NCBI RefSeq assembly: GCF_047730085.1
Contig: NZ_CP159830.1
Span: 1,798,001-1,862,000 of the forward strand
Origin: Njordibacter sp937773555
Lineage (GTDB): Bacteria; Pseudomonadota; Gammaproteobacteria; Pseudomonadales; Balneatricaceae
Length of the DNA: 64,000 nt
Reading direction: 5' to 3'
Below the pieces are notes generated by a model. That model did no database searches, was not told the DNA's origin, and was given only the letters and a program-made list of their open reading frames with translations. The position numbers and the translations under genes were made by a program. This document shows positions 1 to 8,892 of the stretch, piece after piece; positions within the stretch are counted from its first letter, which is position 1; each line of letters opens with the position of its first letter.

Positions 1-225
1 CCTGTAAATCCTGAGTTAACGCCTCCTTCTGGTACTTTATCGTCTGCCAAAAATGCCAGTAAAGAAAAAGGAGAAATATTAATGAAGGTTTGTGTTGAAG
101 GTATTTCACTTTCAGTTAAGAACGTATTCGAAGTTGATTATCTTAAGTCTGTTACCAAAAAAAACAGCTTAACAATTCCTATTTACGTTCCCCCTAAAAA
201 CCAGAGAAAGGAAGTAGAATTATGA
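1..225 (+). CDS. C-terminal end of an unidentified protein (5' end outside window)
   Basis: The reading frame is open from the first base and ends with TGA at 223-225, giving at least 74 residues. The tail is rich in Lys, Val and Ser and ends in KEVEL. I do not recognise the family. The stop overlaps the ATG of the next gene (ATGA), so this gene is probably translationally coupled to the creatine transporter operon and cotranscribed with it. An internal ATG at 82 could in principle start a 47-residue peptide, but the frame reads smoothly upstream of it. By position it could be a regulator or an enzyme of creatine or sarcosine metabolism; that is inference only. Confidence 0.5.
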   Translation, partial: PVNPELTPPSGTLSSAKNASKEKGEILMKVCVEGISLSVKNVFEVDYLKSVTKKNSLTIPIYVPPKNQRKEVEL

Positions 226-1367
226 GTGACCAAAATAAATCTAATAAAGCGTCAAGAAGAAAGTTTATAAAACAGACTGGCGTTATTGCCACTGCACTGT
301 CTTTGCCTAGTATATTGACCTCAGGAAAAGCACTAGGCGCTCCTACTGAGATCAATATGCTTGCGTGGTATGGCCATGGCGAAGCAGACATCGTTGCTGA
401 GTTTGAAGCCATGCATAATGTCAAATTTAAGCCAAAGTACTACGCTGGTGGCGATAACATGCTTGCCCTAATCGCCCAGTCACCACCTGGAACATATGAC
501 TTAATCTTGTCAGATGGGGAGTTTGTCCAGCAACTAGACAAAGCGGGTCATATTCAACAGCTTAATCCTAGTGACTATCCATTTGATGATTTTATTCATG
601 ATGATTTCAAAAAATTCCCAGGTCACTGGCGTGATGGAAACCTTTACTCAGCAATGATCCGATTTGGCTTCCTTGGCGTTTCATATAATCGTAACGCTAT
701 CTCAGAAAAAGAAGCGATGAGCTATAACTGTTTCTGGAATAAAAACCTTAAAGGTAAGGTCGGTCACTTTGATTGGCATCTACCCAATCTTGGAACAGCT
801 AGCCTCCATGATGGAAACATTCCTAGTCCATTCAACTTAGACTCTATTCAGTGGGGAAAAGTGCAGGAAACAATGATGAGTCTGCGGTCACAGTCAGGTG
901 GTTTCTTTGATTATGGTGGCTCATTTAACTCTCTAAAGAATGGTGAGATGTTAGCAATGTGTGGCATAGGTGATTGGATTACGGGCGCGCTTGAAAGGGA
1001 TGGTGCACCCGTTACTTCAGTAGTGCCAGAAGAAGGTGGGCTGCAATGGACCGAGTCATATTGTATCGGCAAAGGCTCTAAAAAAGCTGCAATTGCAAAT
1101 GAGTTTATCCGTTATTTACTTTCACCTAAAGGACAGGTCAAGTCTGCATCGATGGCTGCTTACCCAGCCTTTTGTGTGACTAATGCCGGACAAGCGGCGT
1201 TAAGAAAAGACAACATGTTTGAAGCACAGCGCACAGGGCAAATTGAAGGTGCCAGTAACAACCCAATAAAATTAATTAATGACGGTCGTATTCACTACAG
1301 GGATATCCCAGTTCAGCAAAGTCTCGAAGACTGGAATGACTTTTGGTCTGAATACAAGAGCTCTTAA
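222..1367 (+). CDS. ABC transporter substrate-binding protein, PotD-like, Tat signal
   Basis: 381-residue extracytoplasmic binding protein of the polyamine/opine (PotD-type) ABC family. The N terminus carries a twin-arginine motif (SRRKFIKQ, residues 12-19), then a hydrophobic stretch and an Ala-rich cleavage region, so export through Tat is predicted. It is followed by two PotB/PotC-like permeases, a PotA-like ATPase and a creatinase, all on the same strand. Family knowledge suggests a positively charged or guanidino ligand. The creatinase makes creatine the most economical guess, which is inference. A strong hairpin follows the stop codon and may keep this gene more highly expressed than the permeases. 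Confidence 0.85.
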   Translation: MSDQNKSNKASRRKFIKQTGVIATALSLPSILTSGKALGAPTEINMLAWYGHGEADIVAEFEAMHNVKFKPKYYAGGDNMLALIAQSPPGTYDLILSDGEFVQQLDKAGHIQQLNPSDYPFDDFIHDDFKKFPGHWRDGNLYSAMIRFGFLGVSYNRNAISEKEAMSYNCFWNKNLKGKVGHFDWHLPNLGTASLHDGNIPSPFNLDSIQWGKVQETMMSLRSQSGGFFDYGGSFNSLKNGEMLAMCGIGDWITGALERDGAPVTSVVPEEGGLQWTESYCIGKGSKKAAIANEFIRYLLSPKGQVKSASMAAYPAFCVTNAGQAALRKDNMFEAQRTGQIEGASNNPIKLINDGRIHYRDIPVQQSLEDWNDFWSEYKSS

Positions 1368-1372
1368 TTGAC

Positions 1373-1436
1373 AGCTAGTCATCATTAATAATGATTGCAT
1401 TCTCCAACTGCTTAATTATTTAAATGATGACTAGCT
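1373..1436 (+). promoter_or_regulatory. Intercistronic hairpin after the binding-protein gene
   Basis: A perfect 14-bp inverted repeat, AGCTAGTCATCATT at 1373-1386 and AATGATGACTAGCT at 1423-1436. A further 6-bp pairing (AATAAT 1387-1392 with ATTATT 1415-1420) extends the stem after a small bulge. No U-tract follows, so it looks like an mRNA-stabilising or partial read-through element rather than a full terminator. Such structures between binding protein and permease genes are common in ABC operons. Confidence 0.6.
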
Positions 1437-1503
1437 CCCTATATTTTGGATCAACATCCTAAGTGTTGGTCCAATTTTCATTTATTAAGTAGAGGTATAA
1501 AAA

Positions 1504-1527
1504 ATGTTACAGGCTGGACCAGGATGA
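1504..1527 (+). other. Possible 7-codon leader ORF coupled to the first permease
   Basis: An AGAGG ribosome-binding-like sequence at 1491-1495 stands 8 nt before an ATG that opens a seven-codon ORF (MLQAGPG). Its TGA overlaps the ATG at 1524 chosen as the permease start (ATGA). The permease ATG has no well-spaced Shine-Dalgarno of its own, so translational coupling through this mini-ORF is plausible. It could also be chance. Confidence 0.25.
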
Positions 1528-2378
1528 TATTTTCAAATTGGCTTAGACGTATAGATGGGTACGCATTAACTTGGCGCCTACCTGTTATCATCTGGCAGGT
1601 GTTGTTTTTCCTCGCACCACTTGTTTTTATGATTGCCATGTCATTTTTTCTAGTTAAGAATTACCAAATGAAAGAAGCATTTGAATTCGTTAACTGGGTT
1701 AAGATTTTTTCCAAGGGCTATTTTTGGAGTAGCTATGGACTGTCATTTGGATTGGCTTTCTTAGCCACTATAACTGCAACCTGCATAGCCTTTCCAGCAT
1801 CATATTGCCTAGCATTCAAACTATCTGAAACAGCTCGTCGCTGGGCTATTTTCTTTTTAATTATCCCATTTTTTACTAGTTACTTGGTGCGCACTTTTTC
1901 TTGGTACGTCCTGCTGGCAGAGTCTGGTGTTATCAATAATATCATTGGATATTTGGGTATTGGGCCCATTAAAATGTTAAATACAATGTTTGGCACAATG
2001 ATTGGCTATCTGACCCTAACTCTGCCTCTAGTGATTATTTTGCAAACACTATCAATGGCAAGTATCGATAAAAATTTAATTGAGGCATCCCATAACTTAG
2101 GTGCAGGAAGGGTCCGTGCTATTTTTTCAGTCATTATTCCATCTGCTCGCATAGGCCTTATTATTGGCGCCCTATTCTGCTTTATTCTAAGCTTTGGCGA
2201 CTTTGTCAGTCCCTATTATCTCGGCGGATCGAATCCGCCTACACTTCCCATATTAATTATTGATACCACAAAATCAGGACAACAGTGGCCCCGGGCAGCA
2301 GTAATTGCAACCATAATGATGGTGACATTAATGTTGGTTGCACTCAGTGCAATTAAAATTGCATACAAGAAGAGATAA
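1524..2378 (+). CDS. ABC transporter permease, PotB-like
   Basis: Inner-membrane permease, 284 residues from the ATG at 1524, with about six hydrophobic segments and the cytoplasmic EAA-type loop (EASHNLGAGRVRAIF) that docks on the ATPase. It belongs to the spermidine/putrescine PotB type. A TTG at 1446 would add 26 residues with no membrane character and would begin right beside the intercistronic hairpin, so the internal ATG is preferred. The stop TAA overlaps the ATG of the second permease (TAATG), indicating coupled translation. The substrate is inferred from the downstream creatinase. Confidence 0.85.
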   Translation: MIFSNWLRRIDGYALTWRLPVIIWQVLFFLAPLVFMIAMSFFLVKNYQMKEAFEFVNWVKIFSKGYFWSSYGLSFGLAFLATITATCIAFPASYCLAFKLSETARRWAIFFLIIPFFTSYLVRTFSWYVLLAESGVINNIIGYLGIGPIKMLNTMFGTMIGYLTLTLPLVIILQTLSMASIDKNLIEASHNLGAGRVRAIFSVIIPSARIGLIIGALFCFILSFGDFVSPYYLGGSNPPTLPILIIDTTKSGQQWPRAAVIATIMMVTLMLVALSAIKIAYKKR

Positions 2379-3178
2379 TGATGATGGTAAATGACAAATC
2401 AATTGTATGGATATTAAAGATCTATTTACTGATCATTTTCGTATTTATATTTATGCCAATTATCACCAGCGTGGTGTTTTCATTCAATTCTGATCGATTC
2501 CCATCACTGCCATTGGGGCACTTTACTTGGAATTGGTATGACAAAGTTTATTATGATTCAGAAACCTGGGATGCAATCAGAACGAGTATTATTGTAGCGT
2601 TATCAGCCTCTGTATTGGCGACCATTATTGGTTTTTGTACCGCCTATACAGATTTTCGTTATAGCTTCAGATTCAAAAATGCATATTTAGCATTAGCATT
2701 GTTACCTCCAACTATTCCACTAATAATACTCGCTTTAGCAATGCTGGCCTGGTTCTCCAAGCTTGGTATTTCTGGGCAAATATGGGCCCTAATTATCGCA
2801 CATACAGTATTGGGTGCGCCTTTTGCTATGGCTATTATTCGTCTTCGTCTTCAGCAAATGGACAAAGACTTAGAATCAGCTGCGTGGAATTTAGGCGCCT
2901 CCGAATGGGCTACGATGAGACACGTTATTATTCCATTTGCTTTGCCATCAATAATTTCTGCACTATGCCTAACCATGGCGGTGTCATTTGATGAGTTTGC
3001 AATTGCCTGGTTTGTATCTGGTTTAAATAAGTCTGTTCCTGTTGTTATTCTTGAAATATTACAGGGGAATGTTGACCCCCAAATCAACGCTATTGGGTCT
3101 TTTGTATTTGCAACCACAATGACTCTCGTTGTCATTGCGCAACTATTCCTTTTCACTAAAAAACCGAATAACCATTAA
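2378..3178 (+). CDS. ABC transporter permease, PotC-like
   Basis: 266-residue second inner-membrane permease of the polyamine-type importer. It has an N-terminal membrane helix, roughly six membrane segments in all, and an EAA-like loop (ESAAWNLGASEWATM) before the last helices. Three successive codons (ATG ATG ATG) could start it; the first overlaps the stop of the preceding permease. It would form a heterodimeric channel with that protein. The ATPase gene follows after 13 nt. Confidence 0.85.
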   Translation: MMMVNDKSIVWILKIYLLIIFVFIFMPIITSVVFSFNSDRFPSLPLGHFTWNWYDKVYYDSETWDAIRTSIIVALSASVLATIIGFCTAYTDFRYSFRFKNAYLALALLPPTIPLIILALAMLAWFSKLGISGQIWALIIAHTVLGAPFAMAIIRLRLQQMDKDLESAAWNLGASEWATMRHVIIPFALPSIISALCLTMAVSFDEFAIAWFVSGLNKSVPVVILEILQGNVDPQINAIGSFVFATTMTLVVIAQLFLFTKKPNNH

Positions 3179-3191
3179 ATTGAGATTACAC

Positions 3192-4292
3192 ATGAATGAA
3201 GGTCAGATAGTCCTTGAGAACGTAACAAAAAACTTTGGTGGCTCAGTTGCGGTAGAACCCATTAATTTTGAAATTAAAGCTGGTGAATTTCTCGCTATTA
3301 TGGGGTCCAGTGGTTGTGGAAAAACAACAACATTGCGAATGCTGGCTGGACTCGAAACACCTTCAAGTGGCGAGATAAGACTGAATGGCGAGCGTATGAA
3401 TGAACTAAAAGCCCATGAAAGAGAAACGCCTTTGGTCTGGCAAACGTTAGCCCTATTCCCTTTTTTAAATGTTATTGAAAATGTAGAGTTTGGGCTTAAG
3501 ATGCGTGGGGTAGAAAAACCTGAGCGAACTGAGAGAGCTTTAAAATGGCTTAAGCGTATGGAAATTGAGCAGTTTGCAAATCGTTCAATAGACCAACTAT
3601 CCGGTGGCCAGCGCCAAAGGGTGGCACTAGCCCGTGCATTGGTGACTGAACCACCAGTGCTCCTTTTAGATGAACCTTTAAGTGCTCTTGACGCCAATTT
3701 AGTCGTACGTATGCAGAGTGTATTGACTCGGCTCCAAAAGGAACTTGGCATTACTTTTGTCTATGTTACTCATAGCCAGTCTGAAGCTTTTGCAATGGCT
3801 GATAGAGTGGTGATTATGAGCGCCGGTGTTATCGAGCAAATCGGGTCACCACGTGAAATTTATCGAAGCCCAGCCAGCCGTTTTGTGGCCGAGTTTGTCG
3901 GCACAAATAATATAATCAGTGGCAATATTAAAGAGATAAAAGGAAACACGATGATCTGTAACACCGCCTTTGGGACAATAGAGTCTAAACAGGAAGATAG
4001 AAATACTAGACACCAAAAAGGAAACGATGTTGAGCTCGTTATTAGTGCAGATATGATTGAATTATCACAAGAACATACATTCTCTGAAAACGAAATCCAA
4101 TTACAATTTGTTGCTGAAGAATTTACTGGTTCAGTGGTCACCCTGTATTTTGAAGATGCCAATAAAAATGAACTAATAGTACAAAAGCAGCAACGTGAAA
4201 TAGAACCGTTAGAATTGACTTATGGTTGCCAAATATTTGCCCACTGGAACCCTATAAATGTTTTCTGCTTACCTGATGTCAAAACAGAATAA
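3192..4292 (+). CDS. ABC transporter ATP-binding protein, PotA-like
   Basis: 366-residue ATPase that powers the importer. Walker A (GSSGCGKT) lies at residues 38-45, the Q-loop at about 83-85, the signature LSGGQ at 136-140, Walker B (VLLLDE) near 156-161 and the switch His in YVTHSQ. The last 120 residues form a TOBE-type regulatory domain typical of the PotA/MalK group. The Q-loop reads WQT where FQ is usual. The ATG at 3192 is chosen because it precedes the conserved domain directly; an upstream TTG at 3129 would overlap the permease coding sequence. Creatinase follows after 49 nt. Confidence 0.87.
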   Translation: MNEGQIVLENVTKNFGGSVAVEPINFEIKAGEFLAIMGSSGCGKTTTLRMLAGLETPSSGEIRLNGERMNELKAHERETPLVWQTLALFPFLNVIENVEFGLKMRGVEKPERTERALKWLKRMEIEQFANRSIDQLSGGQRQRVALARALVTEPPVLLLDEPLSALDANLVVRMQSVLTRLQKELGITFVYVTHSQSEAFAMADRVVIMSAGVIEQIGSPREIYRSPASRFVAEFVGTNNIISGNIKEIKGNTMICNTAFGTIESKQEDRNTRHQKGNDVELVISADMIELSQEHTFSENEIQLQFVAEEFTGSVVTLYFEDANKNELIVQKQQREIEPLELTYGCQIFAHWNPINVFCLPDVKTE

Positions 4293-4341
4293 TTATTTTG
4301 AAATTATTCTTTAATACCAATGTGAATATAGGAGTTGTTAT

Positions 4342-5556
4342 ATGAGACGTATAGAAAGACCACAAGCCATCAATTTTGAAAATGGCATTAAAGATAAACC
4401 CACTTTTTCTCCTGCTGAAATGGCAAGTCGTAATGCCAAATTGCGAGCCCATTTATCAGCAGACAATCTTGATGCTGCCGTTTTTTCATCTATCCACAAT
4501 ATTAATTATTTTGCTGATTTTGTGTATTGTTCATTTGGCCGTCCCTATGCTTTAGTTGTTACTCATGAAGCGCATACAACTGTAACGGCAAATATTGACG
4601 GAGGCCAACCCTGGCGACAAAGCTATGATGACAACATTGTTTATACTGACTGGGAAAAAGATAATTATTTTCGAGCGCTGAAAAAATTGGTGCCAGGAAA
4701 AGCTAGAGTTGGCATTGAGTATGATCATATAACTTTGGAACGACGACAGAAGCTATCAGAATTCATGCCAGATGCGGAGTTTGTAGACATTGGTGTGGCC
4801 ACAATGAAGATACGCATGATCAAATCGGCTGAAGAACATGCGGTAATTAGGCAAGGTGCTCGAATATCTGATATTGGAGGTGCCGCGTGCGTTGAGGCAA
4901 TTTCTGAAGGCGCCCCAGAATATGAAGTGGCACTTCACTCTACACAAGCTATGGTTCGAGCAATTGCCAATACCTATCCACATACAGAGCTAATGGATTC
5001 TTGGACCTGGTTTCAGTCTGGCATTAACACAGATGGTGCTCACAACCCTGTCACCACCAGAAGAGTAAGAAAAGGCGATATATTAAGTGTGAACTGCTTT
5101 TCAATGATATCAGGGTATTATCAGGCACTAGAACGCACAATGTTTTACCACTCAGCAACAAAGCGTGAAATAGAGCTCTGGGAAATAAATTGTGAAGTTC
5201 ACAAGAAAGGTTTAACACTAATTAAACCTGGGGCAGTTTGCAGTGAAATCGCCGCCGAGCTTAACGAAATATTCTTAACACACGATTTACTCCAATATCG
5301 CACGTTTGGGTATGGACATTCTTTTGGTTCGCTATCTCATTATTATGGTCGTGAAGCTGGGCTTGAATTACGAGAAGATATCGATACTGTTATAGAACCC
5401 GGTATGGTTGTATCCATTGAGCCTATGATCACACTGCCAGAGGGTATGAGTGGCGCAGGGGGTTATCGCGAACACGACATATTAATAGTCGGTGAAAGCA
5501 GTGCTGAAAATATTACACATTTTCCGTTTGGCCCAGAACACAATATCATCAAGTAG
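4342..5556 (+). CDS. Creatinase (creatine amidinohydrolase)
   Basis: 404-residue M24-fold enzyme predicted to hydrolyse creatine to sarcosine and urea in the cytoplasm. The sequence follows the Pseudomonas creatinase pattern closely through its whole length (for example NINYFADF, IDGGQPWR, SGINTDGAHNP, TFGYGHSFG, EAGLELREDIDT, ending in EHNIIK). His234 in GAHNP matches the catalytic base, and the Glu in ALERT and the Glu in SIEPM match other active-site acids of the family. It lacks the metal-ligand set of M24 aminopeptidases, as creatinases do. A Shine-Dalgarno (TAGGAG) precedes the ATG. It completes an operon with the ABC importer. No urease or sarcosine oxidase is seen in the window. Confidence 0.93.
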   Translation: MRRIERPQAINFENGIKDKPTFSPAEMASRNAKLRAHLSADNLDAAVFSSIHNINYFADFVYCSFGRPYALVVTHEAHTTVTANIDGGQPWRQSYDDNIVYTDWEKDNYFRALKKLVPGKARVGIEYDHITLERRQKLSEFMPDAEFVDIGVATMKIRMIKSAEEHAVIRQGARISDIGGAACVEAISEGAPEYEVALHSTQAMVRAIANTYPHTELMDSWTWFQSGINTDGAHNPVTTRRVRKGDILSVNCFSMISGYYQALERTMFYHSATKREIELWEINCEVHKKGLTLIKPGAVCSEIAAELNEIFLTHDLLQYRTFGYGHSFGSLSHYYGREAGLELREDIDTVIEPGMVVSIEPMITLPEGMSGAGGYREHDILIVGESSAENITHFPFGPEHNIIK

Positions 5557-5563
5557 CCCTTAT

Positions 5564-5599
5564 TAACGTTATCCCCTAGCACGACGAAAGATAACGTTA
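5564..5599 (+). terminator. Putative terminator after the creatine operon
   Basis: A 10-bp perfect inverted repeat, TAACGTTATC (5564-5573) and GATAACGTTA (5590-5599), follows the creatinase stop by 7 nt and leads into a weak T-rich run. It probably ends the operon. The stretch from 5600 to about 5840 holds no gene that I can see. Confidence 0.6.
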
Positions 5600-5922
5600 T
5601 TTAAAATTCTCATCGGTTGGCAGTGGCTGCTAACTGAGTATATTTGATATTTGTTAGAACACTTAAATGCAAAATTTTATTTTGATAATAACCAAGTTGG
5701 CTAAACCTAGCCTTATAGTAAGCATGGGTTTGGCTTTATTGTACGCTGATAATTCTTTCAGAACGCCTTAGTTTTAGAAACAACTTTGGAGCAGACTTGA
5801 GTATTTATTATCTGCTACCTAAATAGCACTGGCCACATAAAAGGACATCAATAATCAAGCATCTCTATTTCATATCAAAAATACTCAAATCGATTCGATG
5901 GGTCACCTTCCTGTTTATCGTT

Positions 5923-6558
5923 TTGCCTATGATGCTATCAACACTAGCTGTTGCAGACGTAAGAGTTAATCGCTTTTTCTCTTTCCTTATGTTTGCATCA
6001 TCACCGCTTATTGCAGATGAACGAATAGATCAAATTATCTCTAAAGAAGTAAAGCAACAGATCGTGGCTGATATATCTATTGATAAAAAAACGCTTGAAA
6101 CCTATGAACAAGATGCTAGAGATTATTATCATGATGAAATATTCCCTCGAATAACCAACCTAGAGCACCATATTTTGGGGTCGGCCATCAATATGATTTC
6201 ACCAAAGGCCTATGTTATTTGGACTGAAGGAGTTGCCCCAGGCGCACGGGGTGGAAACGAATTTTTATATGTTATTTCTACAAGAGCCAGTAGGCCTAAA
6301 ATAGTATACTCTGCAAAGCTTAACCCCAAACCCTCTAGCACAGAGGGGGGGTATCGTGATTCTCTCTATTGGTCTAAACCTAATAACAGCTGTGGAGAAA
6401 ATAACTTTATTAGCAGCATTCTTCAGTACAGTACTAATGATGAGCCTGGAAGTAAATTTGTACAAACTTACATGGAATATGACCAGCACGATAATACTTA
6501 CGGAATAAGCGTCTCAACTTCACCAGTGCTTTTTTCAAAACCCGCCTGTATGGATTAG
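5923..6558 (+). CDS. Unknown secreted protein, start uncertain
   Basis: I do not recognise the family. Written from the TTG at 5923 it has 211 residues; ATGs at 5929 and 5932 are alternatives. The frame stays open upstream to 5827 and encodes a convincing signal peptide or anchor there (KILKSIRWVTFLFIVLPMML, ending in AVA). An AAGGA box lies at 5841-5845 but no ATG, GTG or TTG follows it at normal spacing; ATA at 5851 and ATC at 5854 occupy that place. The mature part is polar, with a possible coiled stretch near the N terminus and Cys residues in CGENN and PACMD that could form a disulfide. It is monocistronic, between the creatine operon and a convergent DUF3047 gene. Confidence 0.55.
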   Translation: MPMMLSTLAVADVRVNRFFSFLMFASSPLIADERIDQIISKEVKQQIVADISIDKKTLETYEQDARDYYHDEIFPRITNLEHHILGSAINMISPKAYVIWTEGVAPGARGGNEFLYVISTRASRPKIVYSAKLNPKPSSTEGGYRDSLYWSKPNNSCGENNFISSILQYSTNDEPGSKFVQTYMEYDQHDNTYGISVSTSPVLFSKPACMD

Positions 6559-6669
6559 TTTTATGACAAGAGGTTGATTCAATTTAAAGCGTCAGCCCAG
6601 TCAGGTTAGGTAGCCATCTAACCATTACATTACATACCCATATTTAGTACTTAAGCATTTACACAAAGG

Positions 6670-7335
6670 CTACGTGCCACTAAACACAATATCGCCATAA
6701 TAAGATTCTGCCAACTTTTTACTATTGTCTGTGTCAGTCATAATGGCGATTACATCAATGTATTGATACGCTTTTAAGTTAGCACGCTCACTGCCTTTGT
6801 CACCAAAAACGTCAATTAAGTCTTGGTATAGATTACGTTTTTCTTGGTACCACTGGCCAATTTTAGATTCGGTGCCTCTAACTGACATCATTTTTACACT
6901 AGAGCCTGCAAAAGCGTTGTTCCACACCATGCCGGCACTTTGATTACTAGACCAAACATAGTTTAATGATTTGGTTTTCCAAACCAGTAAACCACCATCA
7001 ATAACCAAATAAATCCTAGCCGCAAAGTCATCGCCATTTTTACTGCGCTCGTCTAATTCAAGCAACTTATTTTCTACTAACCAACTCCAGCTTAAGTAAG
7101 GTGTTTTATTAAGGTCGACCTTCTGTTTTAACACTAACCCAGAGGCCGACTGATCACTTAGCGCTTGCAGTGCCAGGCGCCCTTTATGGTGGCCTATGGT
7201 ATAGGTTGATTCACCTGAAAACACTTTAGGTGCCCAAAATTGGATGCCATTGTCTTGTAACTGAGTAATGTTGTTTGAAGCACCCACCTGAGAAGCCACC
7301 ACAAGGCTAAGCAGTAAAAAAAAGTCTCGTAACAT
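6670..7335 (-). CDS. DUF3047 family secreted protein
   Basis: 221 residues with a clear Sec signal peptide (DFFLLLSLVVASQVGA). The body matches the DUF3047 pattern: LSWSW near residue 82, ARIYLVI, LNYVWSS, and a C-terminal IDVIAIMTDTDNS segment followed by a YYGDI motif. The biochemical function of this family is unknown; members are periplasmic and widespread in marine proteobacteria. A good ribosome-binding site (TAGGAGTAAGC) precedes the ATG. It stands alone and converges with the unknown gene at 5923-6558. Confidence 0.8.
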   Translation of the reverse strand: MLRDFFLLLSLVVASQVGASNNITQLQDNGIQFWAPKVFSGESTYTIGHHKGRLALQALSDQSASGLVLKQKVDLNKTPYLSWSWLVENKLLELDERSKNGDDFAARIYLVIDGGLLVWKTKSLNYVWSSNQSAGMVWNNAFAGSSVKMMSVRGTESKIGQWYQEKRNLYQDLIDVFGDKGSERANLKAYQYIDVIAIMTDTDNSKKLAESYYGDIVFSGT

Positions 7336-7834
7336 TGCTTACTCCTAAGTACTTAATACCCTATTCATCCAACCTTCCTAAACCGCACTCTAACCCAACT
7401 ACTTTTTTAACAAAACCTCAGGTTAGGTCGGCTATAAGTCATATATCATTAGTAGTAGCATCTTCCACAATTGACCCTCAGGCCATGGTATTTGGTTTAC
7501 GTGTTACATTTCTGAATACCCTGCGTAAGTTTCTGCTACTAAGCCAACTTAGTTTGAGGGCATTATCTAATACCACTGGTTGGAAATTCATCCTTTTAGT
7601 GATGATTAATGGGTTTTTCTTGGCCTCTGACTTAAATTGGCTTCACACTGGGGTATTGTCAGTTTACCAATTGGTGCTATTCTTGCCCAGCTGTTTTGAA
7701 CAATTTCTACGGCGCTTTGGCTTCATTAAGGTTTAAAAGAAATACGCAGTCTAGGTCTACGTTTTGCGGCATGTGTGCTAGTTCTGAATGATCGTTTTAA
7801 TAGTGTGTTCAGTATTTTTTAAAAAAGGTGACTT
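7336..7834. other. Intergenic stretch with no convincing gene
   Basis: This 499-nt gap separates the divergent DUF3047 and DMT exporter genes and should hold both promoters. A plus-strand frame (7335-7736) is open but begins with TTG inside the DUF3047 start region. Only its second half, from an ATG at 7491, looks somewhat hydrophobic. I cannot support it as a gene. Confidence 0.4.
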
Positions 7835-8779
7835 GTGTTGTTAGAAAAATTTACCCCTGCGACCCGCGGAGCACTGCTGCTTATTACTGGCATCTCTATT
7901 TTTGGTTTTTCTGATAATTTAACTATGCTTGTTTCTGACCAGGTAAGCGTGGGGCAATTTCACTTTAGCCGCTCACTCATCGCCATGTTTATGGTCTTCG
8001 GGCTTGGCAGAGTGTTTGGGCTTTCCGTTATCCCAAAATACTGGAAACCCATACTTATAAGAACATTTTTTATGGTGACATCAATGCTTCTTTATTTTGG
8101 TGTCATGCCCATGATGCCCATCGCAGAAGCAGGCGCAGGCCTTTTCACTTCACCTATTTTTGTTTTAATATTTTCATCCATTTTTTTTAAAGAGCGCATT
8201 GGTTGGCGCAGGATAGTTGCTGTGATTTTGGGAAGCTGTGGTGTTTTATTGGTGTTGCAGCCAGGTGCCAATGGATTCACTTTTTATCAGATAATGCCCA
8301 TTATGGCAGGTGCATGCTATGCACTGGGTTCAATAATCACTTATCGTTACCTGCGTGAAGAAAGCCCGTTAGCCATTCTTATGAGTTTTATAGTAAGTAT
8401 AGGGTTATGTGGGTTTTTAATGACCACAGTGCTAACCGTTTTCCCTATTGCACCTGATTTGGTAGAACAGGCTCCGTTTCTTTTTAAGGGTTGGCAAAGT
8501 GTTGACGGCTCATTTTGGCTTTGGATGCTTATCATCGCCGTTTTAGCGACAACTGCGTTATCTTTAATGACCCGCGCATACCAATTAGCCCAAACAAGCT
8601 ATGCCGCAATTTTCGAATATGCGTATCTAATTTCGGTTGGGCTGTTCAGTTGGCTATTCTGGGGCATTGTCCCCAATTACTTGAGTGTTATCGGAATTTT
8701 TCTGATTATTTTTGCTGGGGTTATTATTGTACTGGCACCCCAAAAGCCCATCGAAGAGCCGCTGTATACTGCCGTTTAA
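7835..8779 (+). CDS. DMT superfamily transporter, EamA type
   Basis: 314-residue inner-membrane protein with ten predicted helices arranged as two EamA repeats. It opens with the family-typical pattern GALLLITGISIFGFSDN and contains the repeat-joining segment GVLLVLQPG at about residue 150. Members export metabolites or amino acids or import them as drug/metabolite transporters; the substrate cannot be read from sequence. The start is GTG at 7835 with an AGGTG box 5 nt upstream. It ends with a short cytoplasmic tail (PQKPIEEP). It stands alone, left of the genomic island. Confidence 0.85.
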   Translation: MLLEKFTPATRGALLLITGISIFGFSDNLTMLVSDQVSVGQFHFSRSLIAMFMVFGLGRVFGLSVIPKYWKPILIRTFFMVTSMLLYFGVMPMMPIAEAGAGLFTSPIFVLIFSSIFFKERIGWRRIVAVILGSCGVLLVLQPGANGFTFYQIMPIMAGACYALGSIITYRYLREESPLAILMSFIVSIGLCGFLMTTVLTVFPIAPDLVEQAPFLFKGWQSVDGSFWLWMLIIAVLATTALSLMTRAYQLAQTSYAAIFEYAYLISVGLFSWLFWGIVPNYLSVIGIFLIIFAGVIIVLAPQKPIEEPLYTAV

Positions 8780-8892
8780 ATGCATCAAAACGATGTATGA
8801 CCTGATACGTAGAAATTGTCCAGTGATCAGCTTACTTGACTACTACGGTATTACTTCTTAGTCAGCTTTACTAAAATCGGGTCACCATCTTT

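Noticed and set aside
7335..7736. Open plus-strand frame of 133 codons between DUF3047 and the DMT exporter
   Set aside because: It starts with TTG over the DUF3047 start region, has no ribosome-binding site and no recognisable domain; only the end is mildly hydrophobic.
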